A stretch of DNA of 8,993 nucleotides from Clostridia bacterium (GTDB taxonomy: Bacteria > Bacillota > Clostridia > UBA1381), in assembly GCA_900751685.1 (NCBI GenBank), contig CAADSR010000261.1:1-8993 (forward strand), given 5' to 3'. The notes under the pieces were generated by a model that searched no databases, was not told the origin of the DNA, and saw only the letters and a list, made by a program, of their open reading frames with translations. This document shows, piece after piece, positions 1 to 7,104 of the stretch (positions are counted from its first letter, which is position 1; each line of letters begins with the position of its first letter). Position numbers and translations under genes: made by a program.

Positions 1-3000
1 AGGACGGGATTGAATACCTCAAGGGTTTTATTGATATTTGTCCTGATGCCGAGCGCAGGACAGGTTTCACAGGGCTGGTCACGGTTAAAAAATGCTTCAT
101 AGCAGCGCATACCAATGCGGGCATTAGGGGCGATCCCAAACGTTTTTGCATTAATATATTTGAGCTTATAGGTATCCGGGTCAATTACGTAGATCCAGGA
201 GTTTTGATTATCTAAAACCATTTGCAGGTCTTTTGCTGTTTCAATAGCCCGGTCCTGGGCGCGTTTTTTCAAAAGGAAGGTCGATAAAAGCTCCGATATA
301 AACACAAGCACATCAATTTGAGCCTGTGTCCAGATCCGTTTTTCAGTGCAATCATCAAAACCTACATAACCTGCGAATTTCCCGTCATCCCGGATGGCGC
401 ATTGAAGCAGGGAGCATATTCCCTGGACCTCCAAGATGTTATAGAGTTTTTCGTCCAGTACAGAAATATCAGGACAATAAAAGACTCCGTTTTCATTGAA
501 ATAATCGCTATAATCCGCGTCAATATCATGTTCATAGGAGATATTTTGAAGGAAATCTATTTCAGGTTCAACGCCTTCATTACACCATTCAAAAGTATTG
601 CTGCAAAAATTACCATCGGGAGTATTTTCAAAAATATAGACCCGGCTGACGTTATATTTTCGGCCGACCATTTCCAGGATGGAATGAATTGCCATATCCA
701 AGTCACCAGCGGTGTAAAGGACCTTGAATGCCTGCTGGACAATGCTGCTGGTGCCGAGGTCGGGGGCATCGTCTGATTCGATCCGGGTGCTGGCAGCAAA
801 TACACGGTCTGAGCTAAGGCCAAACGTCCTGGTCATTGTCGTTTTATCAAATAAGGTGCACCGTCCTTTTCCTTCCAGTTTGGCGTAATGTAAGGCCTGG
901 TCACAGGCTTGGAAAAGGGTCTGGTAGTCTGTGCCATCAGCTGGGCAGCATGAGATCCCAACGCTGCATGAAAGGCGGCATTCCAATAAATCTGTTGCAA
1001 AAATCTTCTGGAAAGCCTCAATGATGTCCCATGCTTTGGACTGGACTGCTTCGATATCCGAAATGCTGCGGACGAATACCAAAAACTCATCACCGCCAAT
1101 ACGGGCGATGATATCTTCCTCATGAAAAAGTTTTTTAAGGCAGGAAGCAATTTCTGATAATACCGCATCACCAAACATATGGCCGCGGGAATCATTGACT
1201 TGCTTGAAATTGTCCATGTCAATGATCAGCATAGCAAACCGGTCCTCTGGACCCCGGCTTTCCAAAAATTGCTGGATCCGGCTTCGGACCGCACTTTTAT
1301 TGTAGAGCTTGGTCAAAGAATCGCGCTCCGCTCTGTCGATCAGTTCCTGGGTGCGGTGTTTTTCGTCATTGATGTCCAAAATGACGCCTACTGCCTTGAG
1401 CGGGGTCCCGTTGTGATCCAATTGTAGGGTAGCACGGATCCGGCACCAGATGTAACGTCCTGCGGCATTTGCGATACGCAGCTCCGCTTCACCATAGGGG
1501 GCTCCGCCTCCAACAGAGTTCATTAGTTTTACAAACCGGGGGACATCCTCCGGAAGGATATGGGAGGCCTGTGGGATGCGTGTGCCGATTTGTTCACAGA
1601 TTGGTTCATAACCGAATTTCTTTACCCAATTGGCAGAGTAGGTAAGGGTGTCCTTGATGATATCCCATTCAAAAATAATATCATTGGTTTGATCCATGAT
1701 GATCTGATGGCGCTCCATGGTCAGGCGTAATTCTTCTTGTGCCTGCTTGACCTGGGTAATATCCATTAAGACACAGTTTAAATACTCTACCCCATTCTCC
1801 GCCGTGGCCAGCTGGCTTTTGTCAAGGATCCAAATGATCCGCCCATCCTTTGCAATAGCGCGGTATTCCAGCTCCATTGCGTTTGTAAGCATCATTTGTT
1901 CTTGAAGCAAATCCCGGACCAGCTGTCTGTCGTCCGGATGGATGATCTCTATATAGCGGTTGTGAAAAAGCTCCTTAAATTCTTGTTTGGTGTAGCCAAA
2001 CAGATTAAGAAATCCTTGATTTACATTCATAAGAGTAAACCATTGGTCATTGATACATTGCTGGATTCCCACCAAGCGGTTTTGTATGGTCTGTATTTCG
2101 GCCGGGTTACTGGTTGGTAAAAACGCTTGTTCATTGGAAGATGAAAGCTCCTTAAAAACAAGCAATAATTTATGAGAATAAGGATCATGGATATTGATCC
2201 GGAGTACCGTTGCGCCATACCAAATATATTCGCCGGAGGCGCGGTGAAGGACGCGGTATTTCCGGGTCCTCTTTAACAGTCCATTTTCCACAAAATCTTT
2301 GATATAATCTTCAATCGAAGCATATGCCCGCTCTTTGTCGTCGATATAAATGGCTTTATCGATAAAATTACAAATGGCTTCTTTATACGTATTACCAAAC
2401 CGTAGTGATTCAAAATCCTCGTTTGCCGTATAGACCAGATGATAGATCCCTTTGTCCAGGTTTAGTTCCATGACCGTTGCGTCAGCATAGCGGAGCATGG
2501 CCGTATATTTCATTTGCCCGTACTGCTGTGTGTTGAGCTCTTCCGTTTGCTGCTGGAGGAGCGGGGTAGGGGCGAATTCCCTTGTGTCCGCCTTAGGAGA
2601 ATATCCATCCGAATAACGGCGGGATAAGGCAAAAAAGCTTTCCTCTACATTTTTAAAGCATTCTAACAACTTGGGCGAAAAAACACCGCATTCCCCATTT
2701 AAGATCATATTATAAGCTTTTTCGGAAGAAAAGGCCTTTTTGTATACACGGTCTGTGGTCAGGGCGTCATAGGCATCGGCGATCCCCACAGCCTGTGCGC
2801 ATATGGGGATACTATCACCTTTTAAACCATCGGGATACCCGTTCCCATCCCAACGTTCGTGGTGATACCGGCAAATATTATACGCATAACGCAGGTATTC
2901 CTTATCCTCCAGACGGTCAAGGCCGGCCAAGATTTCACAGCCCTTTTCTGCATGGGTCTTCATCACCGAAAACTCCTCTTTTGTGAGGGGGCCTGGTTTT

Positions 3001-3656
3001 TTCAGGATCGCATCAGGGATCGAAATTTTTCCAATATCATGAAGGGCGGAGGCGCTGGCGATAATGTTGATCGTCCGCTCGTCCAGCTCATACTCTGGAT
3101 AACTGTGCATGATGTCTTCTAATAGGATCTTAGTAAACATGCGGATCCGCAAAATATGCTGGCCGGATTCTACGCTGCGGTGCTCGATCACGGAAGAAAG
3201 TGCGTCAGTTAGAATGTCTTTGGATTCCTGGAGCTTTATAGCCTGGTTTTTAACAAGCTCTTCTAAGTGGTCGCGGTGAAGGTTCAATTCTACGGCATTT
3301 TGCACTCTTTTTTTAACGATATGGGATTCAAAAGGCTTCCGGATCATATCCGATGCACCCATCTCAAAAGCCTGGATATTTTTTTCGGCTGCATTTTCAG
3401 AAGCAATAATAATGACCGGTATTTTTGCGATAAGGCCCGTTTTATTCATGCTAGACATGACTTCATAACCGTCCTTTACAGGAAGGTCGGCATTCAGTAG
3501 TAAGGCTGCTATGGTATCTTGATATTGGTCCGCTAACATCAAGGCTTGCGCGCCATTTGCTGCTTCCAGGAGGTTATACTCCTGCTCAAATAAAATGCGG
3601 AGCATTGACCGGTTTGTTTTTATGCTATCTACAATTAATAATGTATTCCGGTTCAT
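1..3656 (-). CDS. Multidomain c-di-GMP protein: degenerate receiver, HD-GYP, PAS x3, GGDEF, GAF, PAS (3' end cut by window edge)
   Basis: I translated the whole frame and found no stop or frameshift: 1218 codons from the ATG at 3656 to the left edge, so the C-terminus is missing. The start is set by AAGGAGGAGG at 3661-3670. Visible order: receiver-like (about 1-125) with Asn55 at the phospho-acceptor position; HD-GYP (about 150-330) with H206-D207, H235, HHE at 265-267, GNGYP at 271-275 and D294/D297; PAS-like (about 382-503, weakest call); PAS (528-640); PAS (650-765); GGDEF (772-938) with intact GGDEF at 854-858; GAF (about 968-1125); PAS-like (1145 onward) with C1196-E-T-C-P. By family knowledge HD-GYP hydrolyses c-di-GMP and GGDEF makes it from two GTP, so the protein probably sets c-di-GMP level in response to signals bound by its PAS/GAF domains. 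No signal peptide or membrane segment is visible, so it is probably cytoplasmic. The inhibitory-site Arg is replaced by His845. A further GGDEF or EAL domain may follow off the edge. Which activity dominates cannot be told from sequence. Confidence 0.93.
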   Translation of the reverse strand, partial: MNRNTLLIVDSIKTNRSMLRILFEQEYNLLEAANGAQALMLADQYQDTIAALLLNADLPVKDGYEVMSSMNKTGLIAKIPVIIIASENAAEKNIQAFEMGASDMIRKPFESHIVKKRVQNAVELNLHRDHLEELVKNQAIKLQESKDILTDALSSVIEHRSVESGQHILRIRMFTKILLEDIMHSYPEYELDERTINIIASASALHDIGKISIPDAILKKPGPLTKEEFSVMKTHAEKGCEILAGLDRLEDKEYLRYAYNICRYHHERWDGNGYPDGLKGDSIPICAQAVGIADAYDALTTDRVYKKAFSSEKAYNMILNGECGVFSPKLLECFKNVEESFFALSRRYSDGYSPKADTREFAPTPLLQQQTEELNTQQYGQMKYTAMLRYADATVMELNLDKGIYHLVYTANEDFESLRFGNTYKEAICNFIDKAIYIDDKERAYASIEDYIKDFVENGLLKRTRKYRVLHRASGEYIWYGATVLRINIHDPYSHKLLLVFKELSSSNEQAFLPTSNPAEIQTIQNRLVGIQQCINDQWFTLMNVNQGFLNLFGYTKQEFKELFHNRYIEIIHPDDRQLVRDLLQEQMMLTNAMELEYRAIAKDGRIIWILDKSQLATAENGVEYLNCVLMDITQVKQAQEELRLTMERHQIIMDQTNDIIFEWDIIKDTLTYSANWVKKFGYEPICEQIGTRIPQASHILPEDVPRFVKLMNSVGGGAPYGEAELRIANAAGRYIWCRIRATLQLDHNGTPLKAVGVILDINDEKHRTQELIDRAERDSLTKLYNKSAVRSRIQQFLESRGPEDRFAMLIIDMDNFKQVNDSRGHMFGDAVLSEIASCLKKLFHEEDIIARIGGDEFLVFVRSISDIEAVQSKAWDIIEAFQKIFATDLLECRLSCSVGISCCPADGTDYQTLFQACDQALHYAKLEGKGRCTLFDKTTMTRTFGLSSDRVFAASTRIESDDAPDLGTSSIVQQAFKVLYTAGDLDMAIHSILEMVGRKYNVSRVYIFENTPDGNFCSNTFEWCNEGVEPEIDFLQNISYEHDIDADYSDYFNENGVFYCPDISVLDEKLYNILEVQGICSLLQCAIRDDGKFAGYVGFDDCTEKRIWTQAQIDVLVFISELLSTFLLKKRAQDRAIETAKDLQMVLDNQNSWIYVIDPDTYKLKYINAKTFGIAPNARIGMRCYEAFFNRDQPCETCPALGIRTNINKTLEVFNPV

Positions 3657-3830
3657 TTGTCCTCCTCCTTTTCATTTCTGGAATAAGGCAAAACAATATA
3701 AATCTTGCGGCCTTTACAGTATTTTGCGGATCTGTTGGCTGATTTTTTTTGCCTGCCAGGGCTTGACGCCAGCCAATATGCTGGTTAAAATATTTCGGCT
3801 GGAAAAGCATATCCTTGTCGAAATAGATAC
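3657..3830 (-). promoter_or_regulatory. Long structured 5' leader upstream of the c-di-GMP gene
   Basis: The predicted transcript has about 174 nt before the start codon. Near its 5' end CCAGCC (3802-3797) can pair with GGCTGG (3774-3769). The same 3' arm can instead form a tight hairpin, CCAGC-ATATTG-GCTGG (3784-3769). ATATGC (3812-3807) is complementary to GCATAT (3781-3776), so the two long-range pairings interleave like a pseudoknot. The competing structures suggest a regulatory RNA. I could not match it to a c-di-GMP-I (GEMM) motif or any other known riboswitch. No U-tract terminator is seen, so any control would more likely act on translation. Confidence 0.3.
3661..3670 (-). promoter_or_regulatory. 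Ribosome binding site of the c-di-GMP gene
   Basis: The minus strand reads AAGGAGGAGG, containing two overlapping Shine-Dalgarno cores. The upstream AGGAGG (3669-3664) lies 7 nt from the ATG at 3656, which fixes this start. Confidence 0.85.
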
Positions 3831-3836
3831 GTGTTC

Positions 3837-3865
3837 ATTATAGCAAATTAATTTTAAAATAACAA
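3837..3865 (-). promoter_or_regulatory. Sigma-A-type promoter for the c-di-GMP protein
   Basis: On the minus strand, a -35 element TTGTTA (3865-3860, 4 of 6 consensus bases) is separated by 17 bp from a perfect -10 TATAAT (3842-3837). Transcription would start near 3830 and give a leader of about 174 nt before the ATG at 3656. A weaker plus-strand pair overlaps it (TTGTCG at 3815-3820, 18 bp, TATAGC at 3839-3844), but I would not call that a promoter. Confidence 0.7.
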
Positions 3866-4075
3866 GTAGCTATCCAAAATAAGCAGAAAGCTGCCGCGGC
3901 ATATCTATCATAAAAAAACGTTTCCAGTGAGCCCGGTATTTCTGCTTTTCCTACTCTTTATTGAATGCGGGATTCCACAGGATGGTGAATGGCTTCCTCC
4001 TATAAAATCAACAAAAACTGTTTTTAATAGGAAAAGAGCTTTTAGGAAGTGCGCTTTTTAGAGCGGTGGTAAATA
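3866..4075. other. Divergent intergenic stretch without a gene
   Basis: I see no open frame with a ribosome binding site and no RNA gene here. It holds a perfect 10-bp palindrome TGCCGCGGCA (3892-3901) and a 9-bp inverted repeat, AAGCAGAAA (3881-3889) against TTTCTGCTT (3939-3947), that encloses it. -10-like strings occur (TATCAT 3906-3911, TATAAA 4001-4006, TTTAAT 4023-4028) but none has a convincing -35, so the promoter of the downstream YitT gene is not identified. Confidence 0.6.
3881..3947. repeat. Nested inverted repeat with central 10-bp palindrome
   Basis: AAGCAGAAA (3881-3889) and its exact reverse complement TTTCTGCTT (3939-3947) flank about 49 bp that contain the perfect palindrome TGCCGCGGCA (3892-3901). 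The palindrome stands out in an otherwise A+T-rich stretch. It lies upstream of the -35 of the minus-strand promoter, so it could be a regulator site, but the arms are short and chance is possible. Confidence 0.3.
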
Positions 4076-4130
4076 TTTTCTATCACAAGTGAAATACTAA
4101 CTCTGTAAGCATTCCACTTGTGGTAGAAAA
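4076..4130. repeat. 20-bp inverted repeat / twin-palindrome operator candidate upstream of the YitT gene
   Basis: The left arm (4076-4095) and right arm (4111-4130) are reverse complements at 18 of 20 positions, with a 15-nt loop. Each arm contains its own palindrome: TCACAAGTGA (4083-4092) and CCACTTGTGG (4114-4123). Their centres are 31 bp apart, close to three helical turns, so two dimers would sit on the same face of DNA. The right arm ends 10 bp before the ATG at 4141, next to the weak ribosome binding site. It could therefore be an operator, or an mRNA hairpin that controls translation. It is not a terminator, since no T-run follows on either strand. Confidence 0.55.
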
Positions 4131-4140
4131 GATAGGGATT

Positions 4141-4998
4141 ATGAAGAATAAAATAAAGAAATATGCCATAGAAACGGTTTATGATATTGCGGGAAGCATT
4201 TTATTTTCGGTAGGGATCTATATTTTTGCGAGCGGTGCTGGATTTGCTCCCGGCGGTGTGTCCGGGTTGGCGATCATTTTGAACCATTTGTTCCGGGTCC
4301 CGATTGGGACGGCGACCCTGCTTTTAAATATCCCGATCATTCTGATCAGTTACAAGGTGATCGGACGTAAATTCTTACTCCGCTCTTTCCGGACGATGCT
4401 CATCAGTATCATTTTTCTGGATGTTATTTTCCCCCTGTTCCCGATCTATCAGGGGAACCATCTTTTAGCATCTGTTTTTGCGGGTGTTTTTACAGGTGCA
4501 GGACTGGCGATCATCTACATGCGCGGCTCTTCCACAGGCGGCGTAGATTTCCTGACCTTGTCGGTCAAAAAATTGCGTCCTCATTTTTCAATCGGGCAAA
4601 TTACGCTGGCGCTAGATAGTATTGTGATCCTATTGGGAGGGCTTTTTTTCAAAAATATTGACGCGATCCTTTATGGGATCATCTCGACCTATGCCTCTAC
4701 TGCTGTTATCGACAAGATCCTATATGGTGCAGGCAGCGGGAAATTAGCCATTATCATCTCAAATAAGGGATCTGAGGTGGCGGAAGCGATCAGCCGCAAA
4801 ACAGAACGGGGCTCCACCTTGATCCGTGCAACCGGCACTTTTTCAGGCCAGGAGCGGCATGTGATTTTATGCGCCTGCTCTAATTCTGAGATCATCAAGG
4901 TCAGGAATGCAGCACATTCGATCGACCAGAAAGCCTTTGTGATGATCACAGAGGCAAGCGAGGTCTTTGGAGAAGGATTTCAATTTCCCCAGGTCTAG
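4141..4998 (+). CDS. YitT family (DUF161/DUF2179) integral membrane protein
   Basis: This 285-aa protein has five to six hydrophobic segments in its first two thirds, including about 14-43, 54-74, 81-101, 107-128 and 149-192. The family signatures APGGVSGLAIIL near the N-terminus and STGGVDFLTL at about residue 140 are present. The last 80 residues form the soluble DUF2179 domain, ending in the typical EVFGEGF motif. Length is normal for the family. The molecular function is not established; a transport role is often supposed but unproven. I chose ATG 4141 because MKNKIKKY is the usual type of start. The frame also opens at GTG 4120, but that lies inside the inverted repeat with no good ribosome binding site. 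The site before 4141 (ATAGGG, 3-nt spacing) is itself weak. The next gene, fbp, begins 106 bp downstream with its own promoter, and no terminator lies between them, so read-through is possible. Confidence 0.93.
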   Translation: MKNKIKKYAIETVYDIAGSILFSVGIYIFASGAGFAPGGVSGLAIILNHLFRVPIGTATLLLNIPIILISYKVIGRKFLLRSFRTMLISIIFLDVIFPLFPIYQGNHLLASVFAGVFTGAGLAIIYMRGSSTGGVDFLTLSVKKLRPHFSIGQITLALDSIVILLGGLFFKNIDAILYGIISTYASTAVIDKILYGAGSGKLAIIISNKGSEVAEAISRKTERGSTLIRATGTFSGQERHVILCACSNSEIIKVRNAAHSIDQKAFVMITEASEVFGEGFQFPQV

Positions 4999-5031
4999 CT
5001 TAAAAATTAAAGGAGTAAATTCAAAAAAGGT

Positions 5032-5060
5032 TTGATATTTTTGGAAAAAGATGATATGAT
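5032..5060 (+). promoter_or_regulatory. Strong sigma-A-type promoter for fbp
   Basis: TTGATA (5032-5037, 5 of 6 consensus bases), a 17-bp spacer and TATGAT (5055-5060, 5 of 6). A TGA just before the -10 gives the extended -10 pattern TGnTATGAT. The start of transcription would be near 5067, leaving a leader of about 38 nt. Confidence 0.8.
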
Positions 5061-5090
5061 TTTTTTAGAAACAAACCGTGCTGGACCAAT

Positions 5091-5107
5091 AAGGAGGAAC
5101 AACATTG
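5091..5107 (+). promoter_or_regulatory. Ribosome binding site fixing the TTG start of fbp
   Basis: AAGGAGG (5091-5097) lies 7 nt before TTG (5105-5107). The first in-frame ATG is codon 49, inside the start of the catalytic motif, so the TTG start is well supported. Confidence 0.85.
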
Positions 5108-7051
5108 AATTTACCATTTGAACTGTCGGATGAAAAAATAAAGTATCTGAAACTTCTTTCTGAGAAATATCCGTCTATTCAGTCGGCATGCCGTGAGATC
5201 ATCAACCTGCAGGCTATTTTGAACCTTCCCAAGGGGACGGAGCATTTTATGAGCGACCTGCATGGGGAGTGTGAGGCATTCTGCCATATTTTGAATAATT
5301 GTTCAGGAGTGATCCGTGAAAAGGTGGAGAAGGTGTTTAAGGACCGGCTCAACAGCGCCGAATACCAGGAGATCTGTACGTTGATCTATTATCCGGAAGA
5401 AAAGCTGGAGCTTATCCGCAAAGAGAAGAGAAATACGCCGGAATGGTATAAAATGATGCTGAAATATTTGATCGAACTGGCGAAATGCCTCTCTTCTAAA
5501 TATACCCGCTCCAAAGTCCGTAAAGCAATGCCGGAGGAGTTCAGCTATATTATCGATGAGCTGCTCCATTCCCAGCAGGATGAGGACAACAACCAGCAGG
5601 TCTACCATGAAAAGATCATTGATACGATCATTGGTATCGACAGCAGTGATGAATTTATCATGGCGCTGGCCGCCCTGATCAAACGCCTGGCCGTGGACCA
5701 TCTGCATATCGTAGGGGATATTTTCGACCGGGGTTCCAGGGCGGATGAGATCATTGAAATGCTGATGCAGTACCATTCCCTGGATATTCAATGGGGGAAC
5801 CATGATATTTTGTGGATGGGCGCTGCCGCAGGAAATACAGCCTGTATCGCCACTGTGATCCGGAACAATATCCGCTATAATAATGTTGAAATCTTGGAGA
5901 ATGGCTATGCCATCAGCCTGCGTTCGCTCATTTTATTTGGCGAAAAAACATATCCTGCGCTGGAACCGATGGCGGCTGCCTTGAAAGCGGTCTCTGTCAT
6001 TTTATTAAAGCTGGAAGGGCAATTGATAAGGAAATATCCTGAGTATGGGATGCAGGAGCGGCTTCTGCTAGAGCAGGTGGACTATGAAAAGCAAAGCATT
6101 TGTATCGGTGGGAAAGAATATAAAATGAAAGATACATTTTTCCCGACCGTAGAGCCGCAAGACCCTTACCGGCTCTCGCCCCAGGAAGAGAAGATCATTC
6201 TGGAGCTCAAACAGGCGTTTCAGGCTAGTGAGCGTTTGCGGCGGCATGTGGAGTTTTTATATGCGAAAGGAAGCATGTATTGCTGCTGCAATCAAAACTT
6301 GTTATTCCATGGCTGTGTGCCGCTGGACCAGGACGGGAACTTTGAAGGGGTCAAGATCCAGGGAAAAACCTATCAGGGAAAGGCTTATTTTGATGTGGCG
6401 GATAAAATGGCGCGCCAGGCCTATTTTGACCGGGAGAATGAAATTTGCCGTGATTTTATGTGGTATTTGTGGTGTGGGGAAAAGTCGCCCTTGTTTGGAC
6501 GGAAAATGAGGAATTTTGAGCGGGCATTCATTGCAGACCCGGAGACCTGGGAGGAGGAAGTAAATCCTTATTACCGCCATTACCATTCTGAAAAGACCTG
6601 TGGGATGATTTTAAGGGAGTTTGGCTTGTTTTCACCCCTGTCCCATATCATCAACGGCCATACCCCTGTCCGGACCAAGGAAGGGGAAAGCCCGGTCAAG
6701 GCCGGCGGAAAGGTTATCGTGATCGACGGCGGTTTTTGCAGGGCTTATCAGCAGGCTACAGGCATTGCGGGCTATACGCTGATCTATAATTCCCATGGGA
6801 TGCGCATCAAAGCACACCAACCATTTGAAAGTGTAGAAAAGGTGCTGGATGAAAACAAAGATATTGAGTCTAGCTCCAACTCTTTTGAAACAGAACGGCA
6901 GAGGGTGATGGTAAAAGATACGGACAACGGAAAGAAGATCACCGGGAAAATAGAGGATCTGCAGCTATTACTATTTGCTTACCGGCAGGGCTTGATCATT
7001 CCCCAGGTGTCGGGATTTACAAACAGCGGTTTTCTGCGGGATAAAAAATGA
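5105..7051 (+). CDS. fbp: Fructose-1,6-bisphosphatase class III (EC 3.1.3.11)
   Basis: This enzyme hydrolyses fructose 1,6-bisphosphate to fructose 6-phosphate and phosphate, the committed step of gluconeogenesis, in the cytoplasm. Its 648 aa match the usual 640-670 of the class III (FBPase_2) family. It carries the calcineurin-like metallophosphoesterase motifs in order: SDLHGE (D51, H53), GDIFDRG (D205, D208), GNHD (232-234), GHTP (H519) and DGGF (541-544), which bind the two catalytic metals. In characterised members these are Mn2+-type. All metal ligands I can recognise are intact, so it should be active. Translation starts at TTG behind a strong site and promoter. It follows the YitT gene by 106 bp and ends at the bidirectional terminator at 7060-7104. 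Class III enzymes are typical of Bacillota, which supports the taxonomic guess. The B. subtilis enzyme is controlled allosterically by PEP and AMP; that this holds here is only inferred. Confidence 0.97.
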   Translation: MNLPFELSDEKIKYLKLLSEKYPSIQSACREIINLQAILNLPKGTEHFMSDLHGECEAFCHILNNCSGVIREKVEKVFKDRLNSAEYQEICTLIYYPEEKLELIRKEKRNTPEWYKMMLKYLIELAKCLSSKYTRSKVRKAMPEEFSYIIDELLHSQQDEDNNQQVYHEKIIDTIIGIDSSDEFIMALAALIKRLAVDHLHIVGDIFDRGSRADEIIEMLMQYHSLDIQWGNHDILWMGAAAGNTACIATVIRNNIRYNNVEILENGYAISLRSLILFGEKTYPALEPMAAALKAVSVILLKLEGQLIRKYPEYGMQERLLLEQVDYEKQSICIGGKEYKMKDTFFPTVEPQDPYRLSPQEEKIILELKQAFQASERLRRHVEFLYAKGSMYCCCNQNLLFHGCVPLDQDGNFEGVKIQGKTYQGKAYFDVADKMARQAYFDRENEICRDFMWYLWCGEKSPLFGRKMRNFERAFIADPETWEEEVNPYYRHYHSEKTCGMILREFGLFSPLSHIINGHTPVRTKEGESPVKAGGKVIVIDGGFCRAYQQATGIAGYTLIYNSHGMRIKAHQPFESVEKVLDENKDIESSSNSFETERQRVMVKDTDNGKKITGKIEDLQLLLFAYRQGLIIPQVSGFTNSGFLRDKK

Positions 7052-7059
7052 TACATAAG

Positions 7060-7104
7060 AAAAATGCCCCCATACAGGCCTTGGCCTGGATGGGGGCATT
7101 TTTT
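7060..7104. terminator. Bidirectional intrinsic terminator between fbp and kdpE
   Basis: Arms 7060-7080 and 7083-7103 form a stem of about 20 bp with one A-G mismatch and a TT loop. The G+C core (GCCCCC/GGGGGC and CAGGCC/GGCCTG) is flanked by an A-run on one side and TTTTTT (7099-7104) on the other, so it can stop transcription from both directions. It starts 8 bp past the fbp stop, and its T-run overlaps the TAA stop of kdpE (7103-7105). Confidence 0.93.

Noticed and set aside
318..1427. Several plus-strand open frames, up to about 150 codons, opposite the c-di-GMP gene
   Set aside because: They lie antisense to a continuous, motif-rich minus-strand frame, lack ribosome binding sites and resemble no protein family.
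1..3656. Possible frameshift or pseudogene in the long minus-strand frame
   Set aside because: Translating every codon from 3656 to 3 gave no stop, and all domains read in the same frame. The missing end is due to the window edge.
3657..3830. c-di-GMP-I (GEMM) riboswitch
   Set aside because: The conserved GEMM core with its tetraloop and receptor pattern could not be found on the minus strand; only scattered short similarities were seen.
4083..4123. Rex-type redox operator (TTGTGA-N6-TCACAA)
   Set aside because: The half-sites occur in the opposite order and about 30 bp apart, so the Rex arrangement is not met.
4076..4130. Intrinsic terminator
   Set aside because: The stem is A+T-rich at its base, and neither strand has a T-run after the 3' arm.
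4120..4140. GTG start for the YitT gene, adding seven residues
   Set aside because: It falls inside the inverted repeat with no Shine-Dalgarno sequence at proper distance, and MKNKIKKY from 4141 is the usual family start.
5303..5803. Minus-strand frame of 166 codons within fbp
   Set aside because: It lies antisense to a strongly conserved enzyme, has no ribosome binding site and matches no family.
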